Assembly: GCF_028502605.1 (NCBI RefSeq)
Contig: NW_026611593.1
Location: forward strand, 1,860,001-1,924,000
From: Trichoderma breve
Taxonomy: Eukaryota; Ascomycota; Sordariomycetes; Hypocreales; Hypocreaceae
Direction: 5' to 3'
Length of the DNA stretch: 64,000 nucleotides
The notes beneath the pieces are model-generated. The model saw only the letters and a program-made list of their open reading frames with translations, ran no database searches and was not told the origin of the DNA. A program made the position numbers and the translations under genes. Positions 36,003 to 47,900 of the stretch are shown here, one piece after another (positions within the stretch are counted from its first letter, which is position 1; every line of letters starts with the position of its first letter).

Positions 36003-39000
36003 ACCAAGATGACTTTTCAATCAAGTTTCGCATCGAATCCGTGATTCATTCGCTTTAACCTACGAGGAGGGAGGTAATGCCTCCCGTATTGCGGTCTCTC
36101 ACGGAGCTTAGATAAGCTCATCAGTGGAGTTCCTTGTGTCACAGCGATGACGATTCGCGGACATATCGTTGGTGATGGAGGTTTCGGCTGCGATCTTCGA
36201 TTCACTGCGCCTTACCGGCTTATGCTTTCTCCTTCTTTTTTTACATTTTCGGACTGCGGCTTTGTATAATACTGTTTTATTTCTTTTATTCCTCTTTTGC
36301 CGGTATACTCAAGGTGTTTTGACGGGATGGATTATGAATTACGGGTCAACGTGTTGGGCAAACAGCGAGACCTTGGGAAACAATGATACCAGGGTATAAG
36401 AGAAACGGGATCAATTTTTAGAGCACACACAACTAGAGGTACATAGACAGGATGGAACTGTCCGCACCGTTGCGAAGGAAACTACTACCTATTTTGGGCT
36501 GTATTTGTTTTGTTTTTCCTTTTTGTCAACTTTGTTTCCCCCCTTTCTTTTTTATTTGTTTAGGCTTTAGGCTTACATCCCCCCTTTTTTGAGCCACATC
36601 CCTCCTAAAGGGTGGCGTATTATTATGACGATACGATTTGGCACAGTTGAAGTCCACAATCACTTTGTTCACATGTTTATAAATGTTAATGAAATCGGCA
36701 CTCGTCTAAAAACAACTTTAGTGATTGATCATCTTGAATTACAAATACCGACATGACTCGCTCGTTAATCTCCATTAATTCCGGGCTAGAACTTACGATG
36801 CGGCAGCTACCCACGCCCATTGCCCATTTTTTTTCAGCCATGATTTTTTAGCTGCCTTTAACTTAAAGTTCAAGCATCCGTAGCAAAGACATGGGCACTA
36901 ACTAGGCTCTCGGGTACGGCAGACGTCCGATGCTGTCATTACGCGTGCCATAGGCAGATTTGAGACTGTCTCAGCTATAAACAGGACTGTAAATGGGGCC
37001 AAGACACGGCTAGGGTCTACGAGTGCGCGGGTAATTGGAATTACTTTGCGAATCCGCGGGAGAGAGATAACCTGGAAAGAAAGAAAAAGGCGGAAAGAGA
37101 GTGAAAACAGAGCCGCCCACGTGATGCAACATGCTTGCCCATTGCTCTCATTTGTTATGATGATGCTTTTATGCTGGCATGGATTGGTCGTTTAGTTAGG
37201 CTGCTTAGTGGTTTTAGCAGGTCCGAAACTCATCGGACGGTACGGCTGGGTACCCCGTCTGACGCTGCAGATGCCTCAGTCAGCGAGGTACCGTGAACAT
37301 AGAGTCCGTGCATCGCGGTACCTTTGTACCTGAGGCTAACGCCAGTTTGCTACTCACAAGCACGTACCCGCCTAGCAAGATGACAAGGGGCCGGACGGGA
37401 ACGGGCTTGGAGAGGCGTGGGCAATCTCACTGGTCAAAATCCTCGGAGGCGGTCGAGTGGCACGGTTATACGATAGGGCCAGTGATCGACAGCCGTCCGG
37501 CAGGCTAGAGCCCACAGGGCAGACTCGAGTTTAGCTTTGCTAGAGAGATGTGGCACAGCCGCGTTGTAAATAGATGGTAGCTCTGAAAGTTGCTGGCTTC
37601 GTTTTGGCAGCTTTCCTGGCGCTGTGTTTCTAAATAAAAATACTTCGCATTGATGGCTTCGACCCCGTGCATCACAGTCTAGGATGAATTGCTAGGCACT
37701 GACGAATAATAAATGCCAGCAACGTCGCGTGGGGCACGGCATTTGAGCGAGCACTGCGTTGTCGTACCTACTAGGTGCCTCGTGGTTGGCAGGCAAGGCT
37801 CCCGTAATCTGTATGGAATGCTGGGATACCTCAGCCGTTGCTTGGCCTTCCAAAAAAGAACATTGGAAATAAGAAGCAGTGACAGTGCACTGCATATTCT
37901 GTACGCGGACGTAATATGAAACGTCCTAGCTGGCCGGCAGAGACGTTTCGGTGCATTGCGTGCACCCATCACAGTCACAAGATGAGATAGCGAACCCTGG
38001 CATGACTGAGCTGTAAGTCCCGTCGAGAGCAGCGAGTCGGGGGCTGAATGCGCGAAGAGGCAAGTGGAAGAACCTTGGTATTTCTCCTCGGGGTGATTGG
38101 ATGATTGGACGTCGAGGCGGCATCCCATCTACCTTGGTATGTCTGTGTGTTCTGTGATTTGCTTCGAGAGGGGGGGACTTGTTAATAAGGGGCCGGGGCC
38201 TAGCCATGCCGAAAGATGACGATTTCCTCGAAAAAGGAAAACTCATTCTTGAGACGAGTCAATAGATGATGCACGGGACAGCACAAAGTCGCAGCGAACC
38301 TGCCTAGAGGGTAATAAAAAGTTCGGTAGGGGTGTCAGTCAGGTTGGCGATGGAAATAAGAACGTAAAAAAAGGGCCCTTGAGAAACAAAAGAATTGATG
38401 TGGGAGGGGGGTGTCGAGCGGCAGGTGCCCGAGAAGTGCAGAAAAGACATCCTTGTAGTGGGGCAGGGCATGTGCTCTTGATGAAGAGCCACGCCCCTCG
38501 AGGTGCATATGCGCTTGCATATCGCTGTACCCACCTGAATCCCGCATAAGTGAATGAACGATGCTACTCCGCACCACAGCCCTGTAGGGCTCCACAGTCC
38601 ACACCCAGGCCAGAATACAGAATACGCTTCCCTTGCTCGCTTCTTCGCGACCGAGCGTAAAGGTACTGCGCTTGTACAATGTTGGCAAGTTATCGCGCAG
38701 GACAAGGGTCGATCGCCCATGAGCTCCCGTGCCGCTCTACCAGACCAGTACCTTTGCCTGTGCGAGCTTTCAGGATTTCCTCACCTTCGAGTACGGACTC
38801 AGCAGACGGCAGGGTGGACCGATGGACGGGACAGGCTGATCCGCATTCCAAATCGCTGGTCTTCTCCAACCCTCCAACCCTTCTAACCAGAGCAAGGTGC
38901 ATGGTTGCTTGCTTGATGAGCAGGCCCTGCGTCAGATGTGCCGAGAACAGTGAAAGGGAAAAAGCAACGACGCCGGCTGCGAGCGATGCCGGATGAGAGA

Positions 39001-41163
39001 AGCTCCAGTGATATTAGGGAGTGGCCATGTCGCATCCCATGTCCCTATCAGGTATGAAAACCACTTAGTCCTTGGAGGTGAGATGCCAGAGGAATATTGA
39101 CACTGACCTAGAGTGCCAGGTAGCGACAGTAGCGACAGTAGCGATACTAGAAGAATTACAGAGTCCTAGGAACCTTGGTAGCCAGACTAGAGGCGTCTGG
39201 TTTTCTTTGGCACTTCATTATACGATCCATACGAGCAATTCGTACTGTGCTGTATGTTAAAAGCAGTTGCTGGGGTGTTGGACAGCCACTCCCCTTCCCG
39301 CCAGCCCTTGGCACCATGGCTGCTCGAATGCAGTAATTTCGACGGTTTGCCCCCTTCTTTCTTTTCCAATATTCCCCCACCCTTACACCCCTCCTCTTCC
39401 CTTTGTTTGAACAAAAGCATACTGCAAAGCTAACCGCATATTATTTGGGCATCATGTACGCTCTAGCTGCCAGGCAATCATTCATGCCTGTTGAACGGCG
39501 ACTACCTCGCCCAGCTTGCCCCTCCCTTTGCCCGTGAAGACAGGACCGGCCTCGATGAGCCCTTTTCTAGGCATTTGGGGGCCGTTGATTCGTGGGCGGG
39601 GCCAGACGTTGCAGGTGAACGTGTGGCTTACTTGCACGTTACTTGTGCTTGTTTTGTACTTGTACGCTAACACAAATCAAAGGCAACCTGAGCAATGCCA
39701 ACCCCAGCAAGTATTTGAGAAACTTGGCAAGATCGAGCTCCACAGGGGCCAGGGGACACATACAGAAATACAGAGCCCCGAGTACTCCGTACCGAATGAA
39801 AAGCAAAAAACAGCTATTCCATTCGAAGCAGCATAGAATGGCACTAGGTCTACTTAGAGCTCGCCGGAGACAAAAAGACGCGAGGAGCGAATGCCAGATG
39901 AGAGTGCTTACGGAAAACCGCCACTGGTCCCGCAATCAAGGCCAGCAAACAGGCATCCGAGCGCAACATTAAAATTTACCTAGCGCCTCCAGGGTTCGAG
40001 CTCTTCTCCTAGGATACATGGATACTGCAACTTTGGGTCAAGCTGTTTGATGGTGGGCTGGGCCCCCCTACCACTCGAGTCGACCCTGCCGGGGATGCAG
40101 AATCAGGCACTACGGCTGTCGCTGGCCTGTCGCGCGACTGGGGCAGCTGTTGGTGGCTTCACACTTGGAGCGCGAACCACGAACCACGAGCCGCGAGCCG
40201 TGAGATAGGGATGTGCTAGCACCAAGTACTTTGCACACTCACGCGGGATAGATGATCCCTGCTTGCCACTGCTACACAACAGCCGTCATGGGTTTCGGAG
40301 GCACTTTTGGGCCAGTTCAGTGCTACCGCTGTTCCGCTTGCACAGGGTAATCAACTCCCAAGTCCCTAGTCACTGAGGCTTGGAACGGGGGTATCCACTG
40401 GCCACCAGGAAGCTCGCTATGGACCACTCCCGGCCCCGAGTTAGCTCTCGTCTCCGGCCGAAAGTGTCCCGAGACTGTCCCGAAAAGCGGATGTGGTAAG
40501 GGTCGGCGTCCCGACATGTGCAAAGTATCCTGTGTGTATGTTGCTGCTAGCGTGAGGAGAAAGAGGCGAGCTCTCTCTCGCATATCTCGCATTGGTACAC
40601 AGCATAATTGCTGTAAATAGTATCACACAATAGTGCCTCGAGGCTCTTTCCTTTTCTTTTTCCTCATTGCCTTGTTTCTTGTTTGCAGCAGTAAACCTGC
40701 AGCGACCCCCCCTCCTTTCAATTGCTTTCTGACGCTTAGAAGACTACCTAGGTATGCAAAGTACTCATACGTGGTATTTGGGAGATGCATATTTCCACCC
40801 GTCGCTTCTCCCATAACGGGCCTATCTCTCTCCTATTCATCAGCTTACAGGAATGAGAATTGCCGTGTCTGCTGCGCGTTGGGCGGCCAATCTCCAGTTG
40901 CCAGCCCAGCCATCTCTTCCCCTCGAAGGGGATACTGCGCACTAGTAAGGAGACATGTGCGATGCGTCTTCATGGGTAAGCCTGTGGCCAAGCATCGTGA
41001 CCCAGATAGAGCCAGGTGGGTAAATCGGCGAAGGGGCAAGGATTTGCGATAATGCATACCTGTAACTCAATCGGCGTAGATTTTGTAAAGACTGCATCCG
41101 TTGGCTTGGCAGCAGCTTATTTTTTTTTTCTCTTACTCCCTTTCTACCTGGTTTTATTTATTT

Positions 41164-41170
<7 letters not shown>

Positions 41171-41201
<31 letters not shown>
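41171..41201. repeat. Poly-T homopolymer tract, 31 nt
   Basis: An uninterrupted run of 31 T on the plus strand, flanked by other T-rich sequence. The length may vary between isolates or be affected by sequencing error. Confidence 0.9.
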
Positions 41202-41204
<3 letters not shown>

Positions 41205-41630
41205 TATTTCATTTTTAATTTTTTCGTTTGCTCCCTTGTCCCTTGTCCCTTGTCCTTTTTCTCTCTTCTTCCTTTGTTTTTCCTCCTCCTCTTCCCAATC
41301 CTCGGCATTGTCTGTAGTTACAGCTACCTAGTACTCTCTCCCCTTTTCAACTCTCTGCCCTTCTTTGCCCTCCTCTTCTCCCGAATTGTCTCCGTTTCCT
41401 CGTCTCTCTCCGCTGCCCAAAAGTACACGAGCAAGCTCGGCATGCCCAAGACGTACAAACGCACCGCCAAGTAGGTGGCTGACCTAAGTCCCCTCTCGTT
41501 CTCGCTTTTTGGGGGGTGGGCAGGGAAGACGCACCGCTAATCTATTGCGTCTAGGGGCGCGTCGCTTAGCGCACTTAAGCGCTGTATGTCGCTTACTGCA
41601 GCGGGACTGGGCCTGAGCCGCTGCCTGAGG

Positions 41631-41660
41631 CTCCGTCAAGCTCCGTCAAGCTCCGTCAAG
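41631..41660. repeat. Three perfect tandem copies of a 10-mer
   Basis: CTCCGTCAAG is repeated three times head to tail without a mismatch, in non-coding DNA upstream of APC2. Confidence 0.9.
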
Positions 41661-42206
41661 CCCCCCGAACAAAAAGCTAGGTCAGGTCCCTTGCCAAAAA
41701 TGGCCTGATTTTAGCCGAGCCTCTCTCTTTGTTGTCATATTTTGGGCAAGGTTCAATTTCTGCTGCTCGTATCTGAGCCGTTCTGCCCGGTACATCTGCG
41801 TTACATTGTTGTCCGAACTCCGGACTTGTCCCTCCGCACGTCCAGACGGGGAAAAGGTACCTCTTTTGTCCTGTACCTTTTAGTACCGGGTCCAGCCAAC
41901 CACGGGGCTTGAGTCACCACCCCCCGCAACGGCACCCGATTCTTTCTAGCCCTGATTGCTTCTTCTTTCTTTGCTTCTTCCACCCCACTCGCCTATTTAC
42001 GACCGCGACGAGCAGCCTCGCCTCTCGGCCAAGCACGGCCTATCACAGCCTGCTTTTGTGCCAGCATACCAGAGTTCTTTGCTTGACCCAGGCAATGGCT
42101 CGCAAGGTTTTGGTGGCACATCTGAGCCTCGTCTGCTAATTCCGCCCGCAAGTTCCAGGCCGCGAAAACAGCACAGTAAACAAGCCGGAGACGGTACCTG
42201 GCCCTC

Positions 42207-44930
42207 ATGGTGTCAACAATGGCCACCACCGCCGCCAGAGTACGCACCCGCAAACAACATGTGTTTCGCTCCGTCTTCCCGCCCGATGCCTTGCAGCCGG
42301 TTTCTCTAGCTGCTGCCATCGGTGAGGCCGGTGAGCCAATCCGGAGCCAGGATGCACCATTGCCAGTACCATCGTCCTCGTCATCATCATCATCGCGTCC
42401 CAAGAGACACGCTGCCAGCCACAGCGGAAGCAGTGTCCACGGTTCTGCGGCTGTGACTGGCCGACGGACGCGTGGCAACCATTCTACTTCTACCCAGCAA
42501 TCGTCGACCACTGTTGTCAGCGATCAGCTGCGGTGGGATCGTGCCTGGCATGTAGTCACCTCACGCATTCAACTCCCTACCTCTGTGGCCGTCGAAGATT
42601 CCTTTGGTGCTCTGGTGCCTGAATCCCAGGATCTCGATGTGACCTTTTACGATTCTCTAACCCTTGTCTTGGATCCTGCTGCTACCGTCCCGCAAGCTGC
42701 TCACACTGAGGACATCTTGCTGTGGCACTCTCAACAAGTCCGTCAGCACTTCCTCCACCATGTGCTCCCTTTGCTTGCCGCATGTACCTCCAGCCATCAG
42801 CAGAGCCACTCTCAGGTTCTTCGCAGCATCATACGCACCCTGGAGGCTGCCCACAGACAGTACCTGTACGGGCTGATGCTCGTTGTTCGAGGCTTCCGCG
42901 ATGACGCACCCGCAGAAGCAGCTATGACCAAGTTCAGGAGAGACATGCACGCTATTGTTGGTAATTCGTGGGCTCCGGAGTTAATATCTGTTCTCCGTAG
43001 TGTTTTGCATCATAGTCTACGGATAATACTAGGTTCTAGTAGTCGAGACAATGGCCTTGGACCGGGATGGAGCCGAGAAGCCGAAGTCCCCAAGGCGCGC
43101 GGTGAACTTCTCAGCCTCCTCGAATCCCTGCACCAGGTTGGGTTGGGAGGCGACAAGTTTCAAGTCTTGTTTGCTGAGATGATGGATGCCTGCATGCAAG
43201 ACTTTATCAAAGATTCCTATACCAGAGTGTGGAAGGTATCCAGTGGTCGACGCAATACTCGAGTGCCAACAGGGCCTGTCTGCTTGAATCACTTGTGCGA
43301 CTGGGTTGAGAAGCGCTATGCTCGGTTGGCAGTGGAAGTCCTCCACCGCCTCGGTGGCCAAGTGGCCTGGAACGACGTAGAACGGTGGAGAGACGTAGCC
43401 ACTGGGCGGCTTGCGACACTGCGGATGCACGAGCTCTTTGATATTGTCCTACACTGGCCAGACAGCAAAGGAGGCCTCGATGACTTGGCATCTTCCGTGA
43501 CTACGCCCCAGCGTCGCCTTCAGCTCACAGATGCCTTCTCGGCCACCCTCCAGGCCAGGCTGTTACATCCCGGCCGCTCCACACTTGACATTCTGCAGAC
43601 TTACATTTCCATGATACGAACATTCCACGCACTGGACCACTCCAAAGTCTTGCTCGACAGAGTTGTGCCGGCGCTGAAATTATGCTTGTGGAACAGAGAT
43701 GATGCCATTCGCATCGTCGTCACTGGCCTGTTGGCCAACCCGAACACTGCACATACCGAGGAGAACCAGGGGAAGCTGGTGGAGCTTGCAGTTATTTTGA
43801 ACGAAACGTCACAGCAGCATCAAGGGCGCGCTGACGATGAGGATCTTGGCTGGAATGACATGAGCTGGGTTCCAGACCCTGTGGACGCGGGTGTCAACTA
43901 CAAGCGGCCTAAGAATGAGGACATCATAGGCACACTGATAAGTGCTCTTGGCTTACAAGACGTCTTCATCAAGGAGTTCCAAGTCATTGTTGCAGAACGA
44001 CTGCTTTCCAAGCAAACCAGCTTCAAGCAGGAGATTAAGGTTCTCGGTCTGTTGAAGAAGCGATTTGGAGAAGCAGCTTTACAGAACTGCGATGTCATGA
44101 TACGAGACATTGTAGACTCCAAACGCGTGGATTCAGTTCTTCGTCGGAACTTGAGAAGCGATGGCGCACTGGAACCACACTCGCTCTCATATCATTCCAA
44201 GATTCTGTCGCGTCTGTTCTGGCCGAGTCTGCCTAAAGATCCATTTACTGTGCCTTTACCGGTAGCACAAGTTCAAAAGAAGTACGAAGCTGGTTTCGAG
44301 CAGCTCAAGTCTTCACGGAAACTCAATTGGCTGGATCATTTGGGATCGGCAACAGTCAGGCTGGACCTCGATGATCGCTCTATTGAATTGGACTGCAAAA
44401 CGTATGAGGCGGCAGTGATTTACGAATTTCACCGTGACGATGACGGATCAGGGTCATCTGGTCCGGCTCAGAGAACCTTTAACGAGATATGGGAGAAGCT
44501 CATGATTGACGAGGACCTTTTAGAGAGCGCCCTTAAATTCTGGGTATCTCAGCGAGTTTTGAGCGACATCGGCAACAAGACGTACGTGGTGCTAGAGACG
44601 CTTGATAGCGAAACGGGGGACAAGGACATGGCGGAGGACGAAATTGGAGCGGGCGGCGATATGGAAAACGATCAACCCTCACCAAAGAAGGCAAAGAGCA
44701 TGAGTGCAAAGGAAAAGGAACAGAGGACCGTGTACTGGCAATTCATCGTTGGCATGCTGACCAATTCAAGCCCGGCGATGCCCCTTGGGCAGATTGCCAT
44801 GATGATGAAGATGCTCCTCTCCGACGGGTGCCCCTGGAGTAATGAGGAACTACAGGAATTCCTCGGCGAAAAAATTACAGAGGGCGATCTGGAGCTTGTG
44901 GGGGGGAAGTATCGACTACCGAAGAAATGA
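42207..44930 (+). CDS. apc2: Anaphase-promoting complex subunit 2 (cullin-type scaffold)
   Basis: Catalytic-core scaffold of the APC/C ubiquitin ligase, which binds the RING subunit Apc11 and drives mitotic exit. It is a single exon of 907 aa. The N-terminal half is helical cullin-repeat-like after a Ser-rich, basic segment (about 50-100). The cullin-homology region lies at about 560-800 and includes DIIGTLISALGLQDVF, FKQEIKVLGLLKKRFGE, DVMIRDIVDSKR and HSKILSRLFWP. The C-terminal winged-helix domain (about 845-907) contains VYWQFIVGMLTNSS and ends GGKYRLPKK, as in other Apc2 proteins. A second ATG, 12 nt downstream at 42219, has the better context (A at -3, G at +4) and may be the true start, giving 903 aa. 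Length and domain order match ascomycete Apc2. Confidence 0.95.
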   Translation: MVSTMATTAARVRTRKQHVFRSVFPPDALQPVSLAAAIGEAGEPIRSQDAPLPVPSSSSSSSSRPKRHAASHSGSSVHGSAAVTGRRTRGNHSTSTQQSSTTVVSDQLRWDRAWHVVTSRIQLPTSVAVEDSFGALVPESQDLDVTFYDSLTLVLDPAATVPQAAHTEDILLWHSQQVRQHFLHHVLPLLAACTSSHQQSHSQVLRSIIRTLEAAHRQYLYGLMLVVRGFRDDAPAEAAMTKFRRDMHAIVGNSWAPELISVLRSVLHHSLRIILGSSSRDNGLGPGWSREAEVPKARGELLSLLESLHQVGLGGDKFQVLFAEMMDACMQDFIKDSYTRVWKVSSGRRNTRVPTGPVCLNHLCDWVEKRYARLAVEVLHRLGGQVAWNDVERWRDVATGRLATLRMHELFDIVLHWPDSKGGLDDLASSVTTPQRRLQLTDAFSATLQARLLHPGRSTLDILQTYISMIRTFHALDHSKVLLDRVVPALKLCLWNRDDAIRIVVTGLLANPNTAHTEENQGKLVELAVILNETSQQHQGRADDEDLGWNDMSWVPDPVDAGVNYKRPKNEDIIGTLISALGLQDVFIKEFQVIVAERLLSKQTSFKQEIKVLGLLKKRFGEAALQNCDVMIRDIVDSKRVDSVLRRNLRSDGALEPHSLSYHSKILSRLFWPSLPKDPFTVPLPVAQVQKKYEAGFEQLKSSRKLNWLDHLGSATVRLDLDDRSIELDCKTYEAAVIYEFHRDDDGSGSSGPAQRTFNEIWEKLMIDEDLLESALKFWVSQRVLSDIGNKTYVVLETLDSETGDKDMAEDEIGAGGDMENDQPSPKKAKSMSAKEKEQRTVYWQFIVGMLTNSSPAMPLGQIAMMMKMLLSDGCPWSNEELQEFLGEKITEGDLELVGGKYRLPKK

Positions 44931-47900
44931 TCGTCCTCAGCTTCGCTTCGGCTCGATGAAAAAAGGACCTAATGACACCCTACTTTGACGATGAATGCTG
45001 CCGCACGTTCATTGAGAGTGAAGACCTTTTCGGACTCTGAAAAGCTCAGGCGCCGTCATGACCAACAACAGTCTCAGAAATCCGGATCTTCTCGAAAAAC
45101 GAGAACACATGAAACACGTGTCCAGTGTACATGCTTGCCTAGGTATTTTTGGGTGGACGCAGATTGGCCGACAATCGATTCCTGCAAATCGAGCCAAGGG
45201 AGCCCAGACGTCTGTTGAAGGGAGGGACTGAGACTAGCTGCAGTCATGCTGCAACATGAGAGGTGGCGGCGGGATTCGGTTAAGTCTTGGGTCGGCGCTT
45301 CGGTCAGACGCAGCCGGACGATGGGCGATCAAGGTCGTCTGCGTCAGAAGATGTCACTGTTTTCCGCGACAAACTTTGGACACCTGTCAAGGGTTTAATA
45401 AGAAAAAGCAAAACTAAAGGAGTCCGCCCTGCCATATAATTAGTTGCCCTGTCGACCCGTGGGTGTTGATTAATACGAGGCAACGGCGTGGAGTGGATTG
45501 TGAGTTTCGGAGAGTGACCTGATTCAGAATAGAGTTAAATAGAGTACAGAGTATTACGTCGCAGAGCCGGATCCATTGGGATATGACGAGGGTGTGCAGC
45601 ACTGGCAATCCCAAATTCAAACCCAACGTGTACATTCTTTGTTTTTGAGGCATGTTGGGCTGGCTTTTCAGTAAAATACATGTTAGCGCCAGCATTTAGT
45701 AGATCGAACCGGCCTCACAAGAGCAACAAACGGCGTGAGCCTTTTTCGCTAAAGAGGCTTTTCAATAGCCCACAGATATTGGAGAAGTGTTGGCTAGGCC
45801 ATCTAGCTGAGATCTGCTTGTCCTCTTTTGAATACGACTCTGGGCCGGTAGCTCCTACTAGATAAAGTATATGGCGGTGCCGGATAAACCTGCGCAGTTA
45901 TGAGCTCAACGAGACGAAGTTTCAGAAAGTTAACCCGGAGGGAATGGATGACGACTGTTGTGTTATCTATGTGTGGAAAATCTCGCTGCAAGGATTGATT
46001 CGGAGAGGGATAAAAAAAAACAGATATTACCGCAGCAGCCGCTTGGCCAAAGAACAGTGCGGCCGGCGGCGGGGATCTTGTGATTCAAGTTTCCAGTTTC
46101 GGGGTTGGACAAAGACAGGGCCCGGATAGAAACGCAGCCGAGAGAGAAAAGGGAAGTCGATCAACAGGACGGCCAGAGGGCCTTTTTTTTTTCTGTCCTA
46201 TCCCTCCCATGTACGGAGCAAGTCAGGTTTGGCTGGCAGTGAGTGGTACAAGTAGCAGTGGTGGAAGTAGCATTTGCTCCGCAGGACACTCAAAAAAGTT
46301 GAGACACGCCGGCACGGAACCAAGAAGAGCAGAGCCAAGCGAGGTACTTTGCACATGCACCAGATAGAGTAGGCGACAGGTCAGACGGCTGGCCGCATAA
46401 GAAGCAAATATGAAGGTCGAATGGGCCATTGATGGACACGACGGAGTGGGATAATTAGCACGCCACTGCTGTGCTTTAGTCTCGGCCTGTTGGGCTGCTG
46501 TTGTTCCATGCGGCTGATGATGCGAAAAGAGACGACGGTACTAAAAGCCCGAGAGGAATGTTTTTCGGACTTTAGAGTTGTATGCGTAGCATGGACCAAA
46601 GTTGCAAGGCCCGAAAGGCGCCGTTTTCGGTGGTTTGTTTGCGCATACGCCAGGTCGAGTAATGATCGAGGGAAAAAAAGAAAGATTCCAGTGCATTAGG
46701 CGAGAGAAAGCTCCTCACTCCTTGGCCGTACTAGCCAGCGAGGGGGCTGGATTTTGAATGCTTAAGACTGCCTCGCCACAAAACCATAGCGTCGCCCCTC
46801 CTTATTTCATCACAAAGCATCCCTACAGCATCTTACCCCTCACAGCCATGATGGAGACCCCCCAGCGGCTGCATGGACAGTAGTGCGGATGCTTGGGAGA
46901 GAACAGGCAGATAAACCAAAGGCCTACAGGAGGCTGCGTGAGAAGCGAAGACGCAGCAAAGGGAGCGTCAAATATTCCGTATGTACTGCGGTTTTTACAT
47001 GGAGACCTTTGAAGGAGAAGATATAAATGCTGCAACATGGCCGGATCGGGAAGGTCTCCGGAGGCACGGACAAGTCCTCCGGCACTGGCCCGATGCGTGG
47101 GCTCCGACGGACAGCACGGCCTACATGCGCATATGTAATACGTAAGGGCCGTGTGAAGTGACTGTGTAAAAGGCGCCGGTGTGGTTGAATAAGGCGGTGC
47201 TGCTGATTCTCCAAAGCGGCCAGAGCAAGGTAGAGGAGAGGGAAGAATTGATCCGTCACAGCGGCGTCGCTGCTAATCTAGTTCGTCTCACAGCAAAAGC
47301 GACGACCTGGCCTGAGCTTGAACCCGACTGGCTGCCACACGGAAGCAAGAGGCGTGAGCACGGTGCGACACGCAATATTGGAATCCCAATCACGAGGCCC
47401 ATAGCTGACGGGGTCTTTGATTGTTTGGAGCTGATTGACGTCTGGCTGGCGCCATTTCATTTCCCGCAGGCCGCTCGGGCAGAGACGACTCATGTGATGG
47501 CCACGCCCTGGCTGCTGCCGGTTTCTTGGTTTTCTTGGTTTTCTTGTGCTCGCTCGCTCGGTAAATGCAGGGAAGCCTGCTTGGGTCGTTTTTTTTCTGG
47601 AGTTTGCTGCCAGAAGATTGGAGGCTGGCTCCACGGCTTGGGCGTCAGGCAATAAAATGCAGCTTATCAGGTGAGAAGCCCAAGTTCCATTGCCATTTGG
47701 CTCTTGCATCGGGCTAGGTGGTTTCAAATCAAAGCTGGCTGGTCTTTTGGTTTTGCCTCTTCCCCATGGCCGGCTGGCATGACTGAGGTCCACAGGCTGT
47801 GCATTTCTGCGCCCCGCGCCAAAGGTTGCTGCATGCAAATGGCCGTATTTGTCGTCCAAGGCTTTTTGCAAACACCGGCTCGCACTGCGTATTTGCAACC

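Larger units (their letters stand above)
36003..42206. other. Long intergenic region between the Con7-like gene and APC2
   Basis: About 6.2 kb without a supportable gene. Visible elements are T-rich 3' flank sequence near 36200-36650, three tandem 9-mers TAGCGACAG at 39121-39146, a 31-nt poly-T tract at 41171-41201, and three tandem copies of CTCCGTCAAG at 41631-41660. The ORFs (longest about 150 codons) are frame shadows or lack an ATG. The last few hundred bases should be the APC2 promoter and leader. Confidence 0.6.

Noticed and set aside
39990..40010. GGTTCGAGCTC, a box-B-like sequence
   Set aside because: The flanks cannot form a T stem or acceptor stem, so there is no cloverleaf.
40633..41052. 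139-codon plus-strand ORF upstream of the poly-T tract
   Set aside because: GTG start, no domain, and no splice structure that would give it an ATG.
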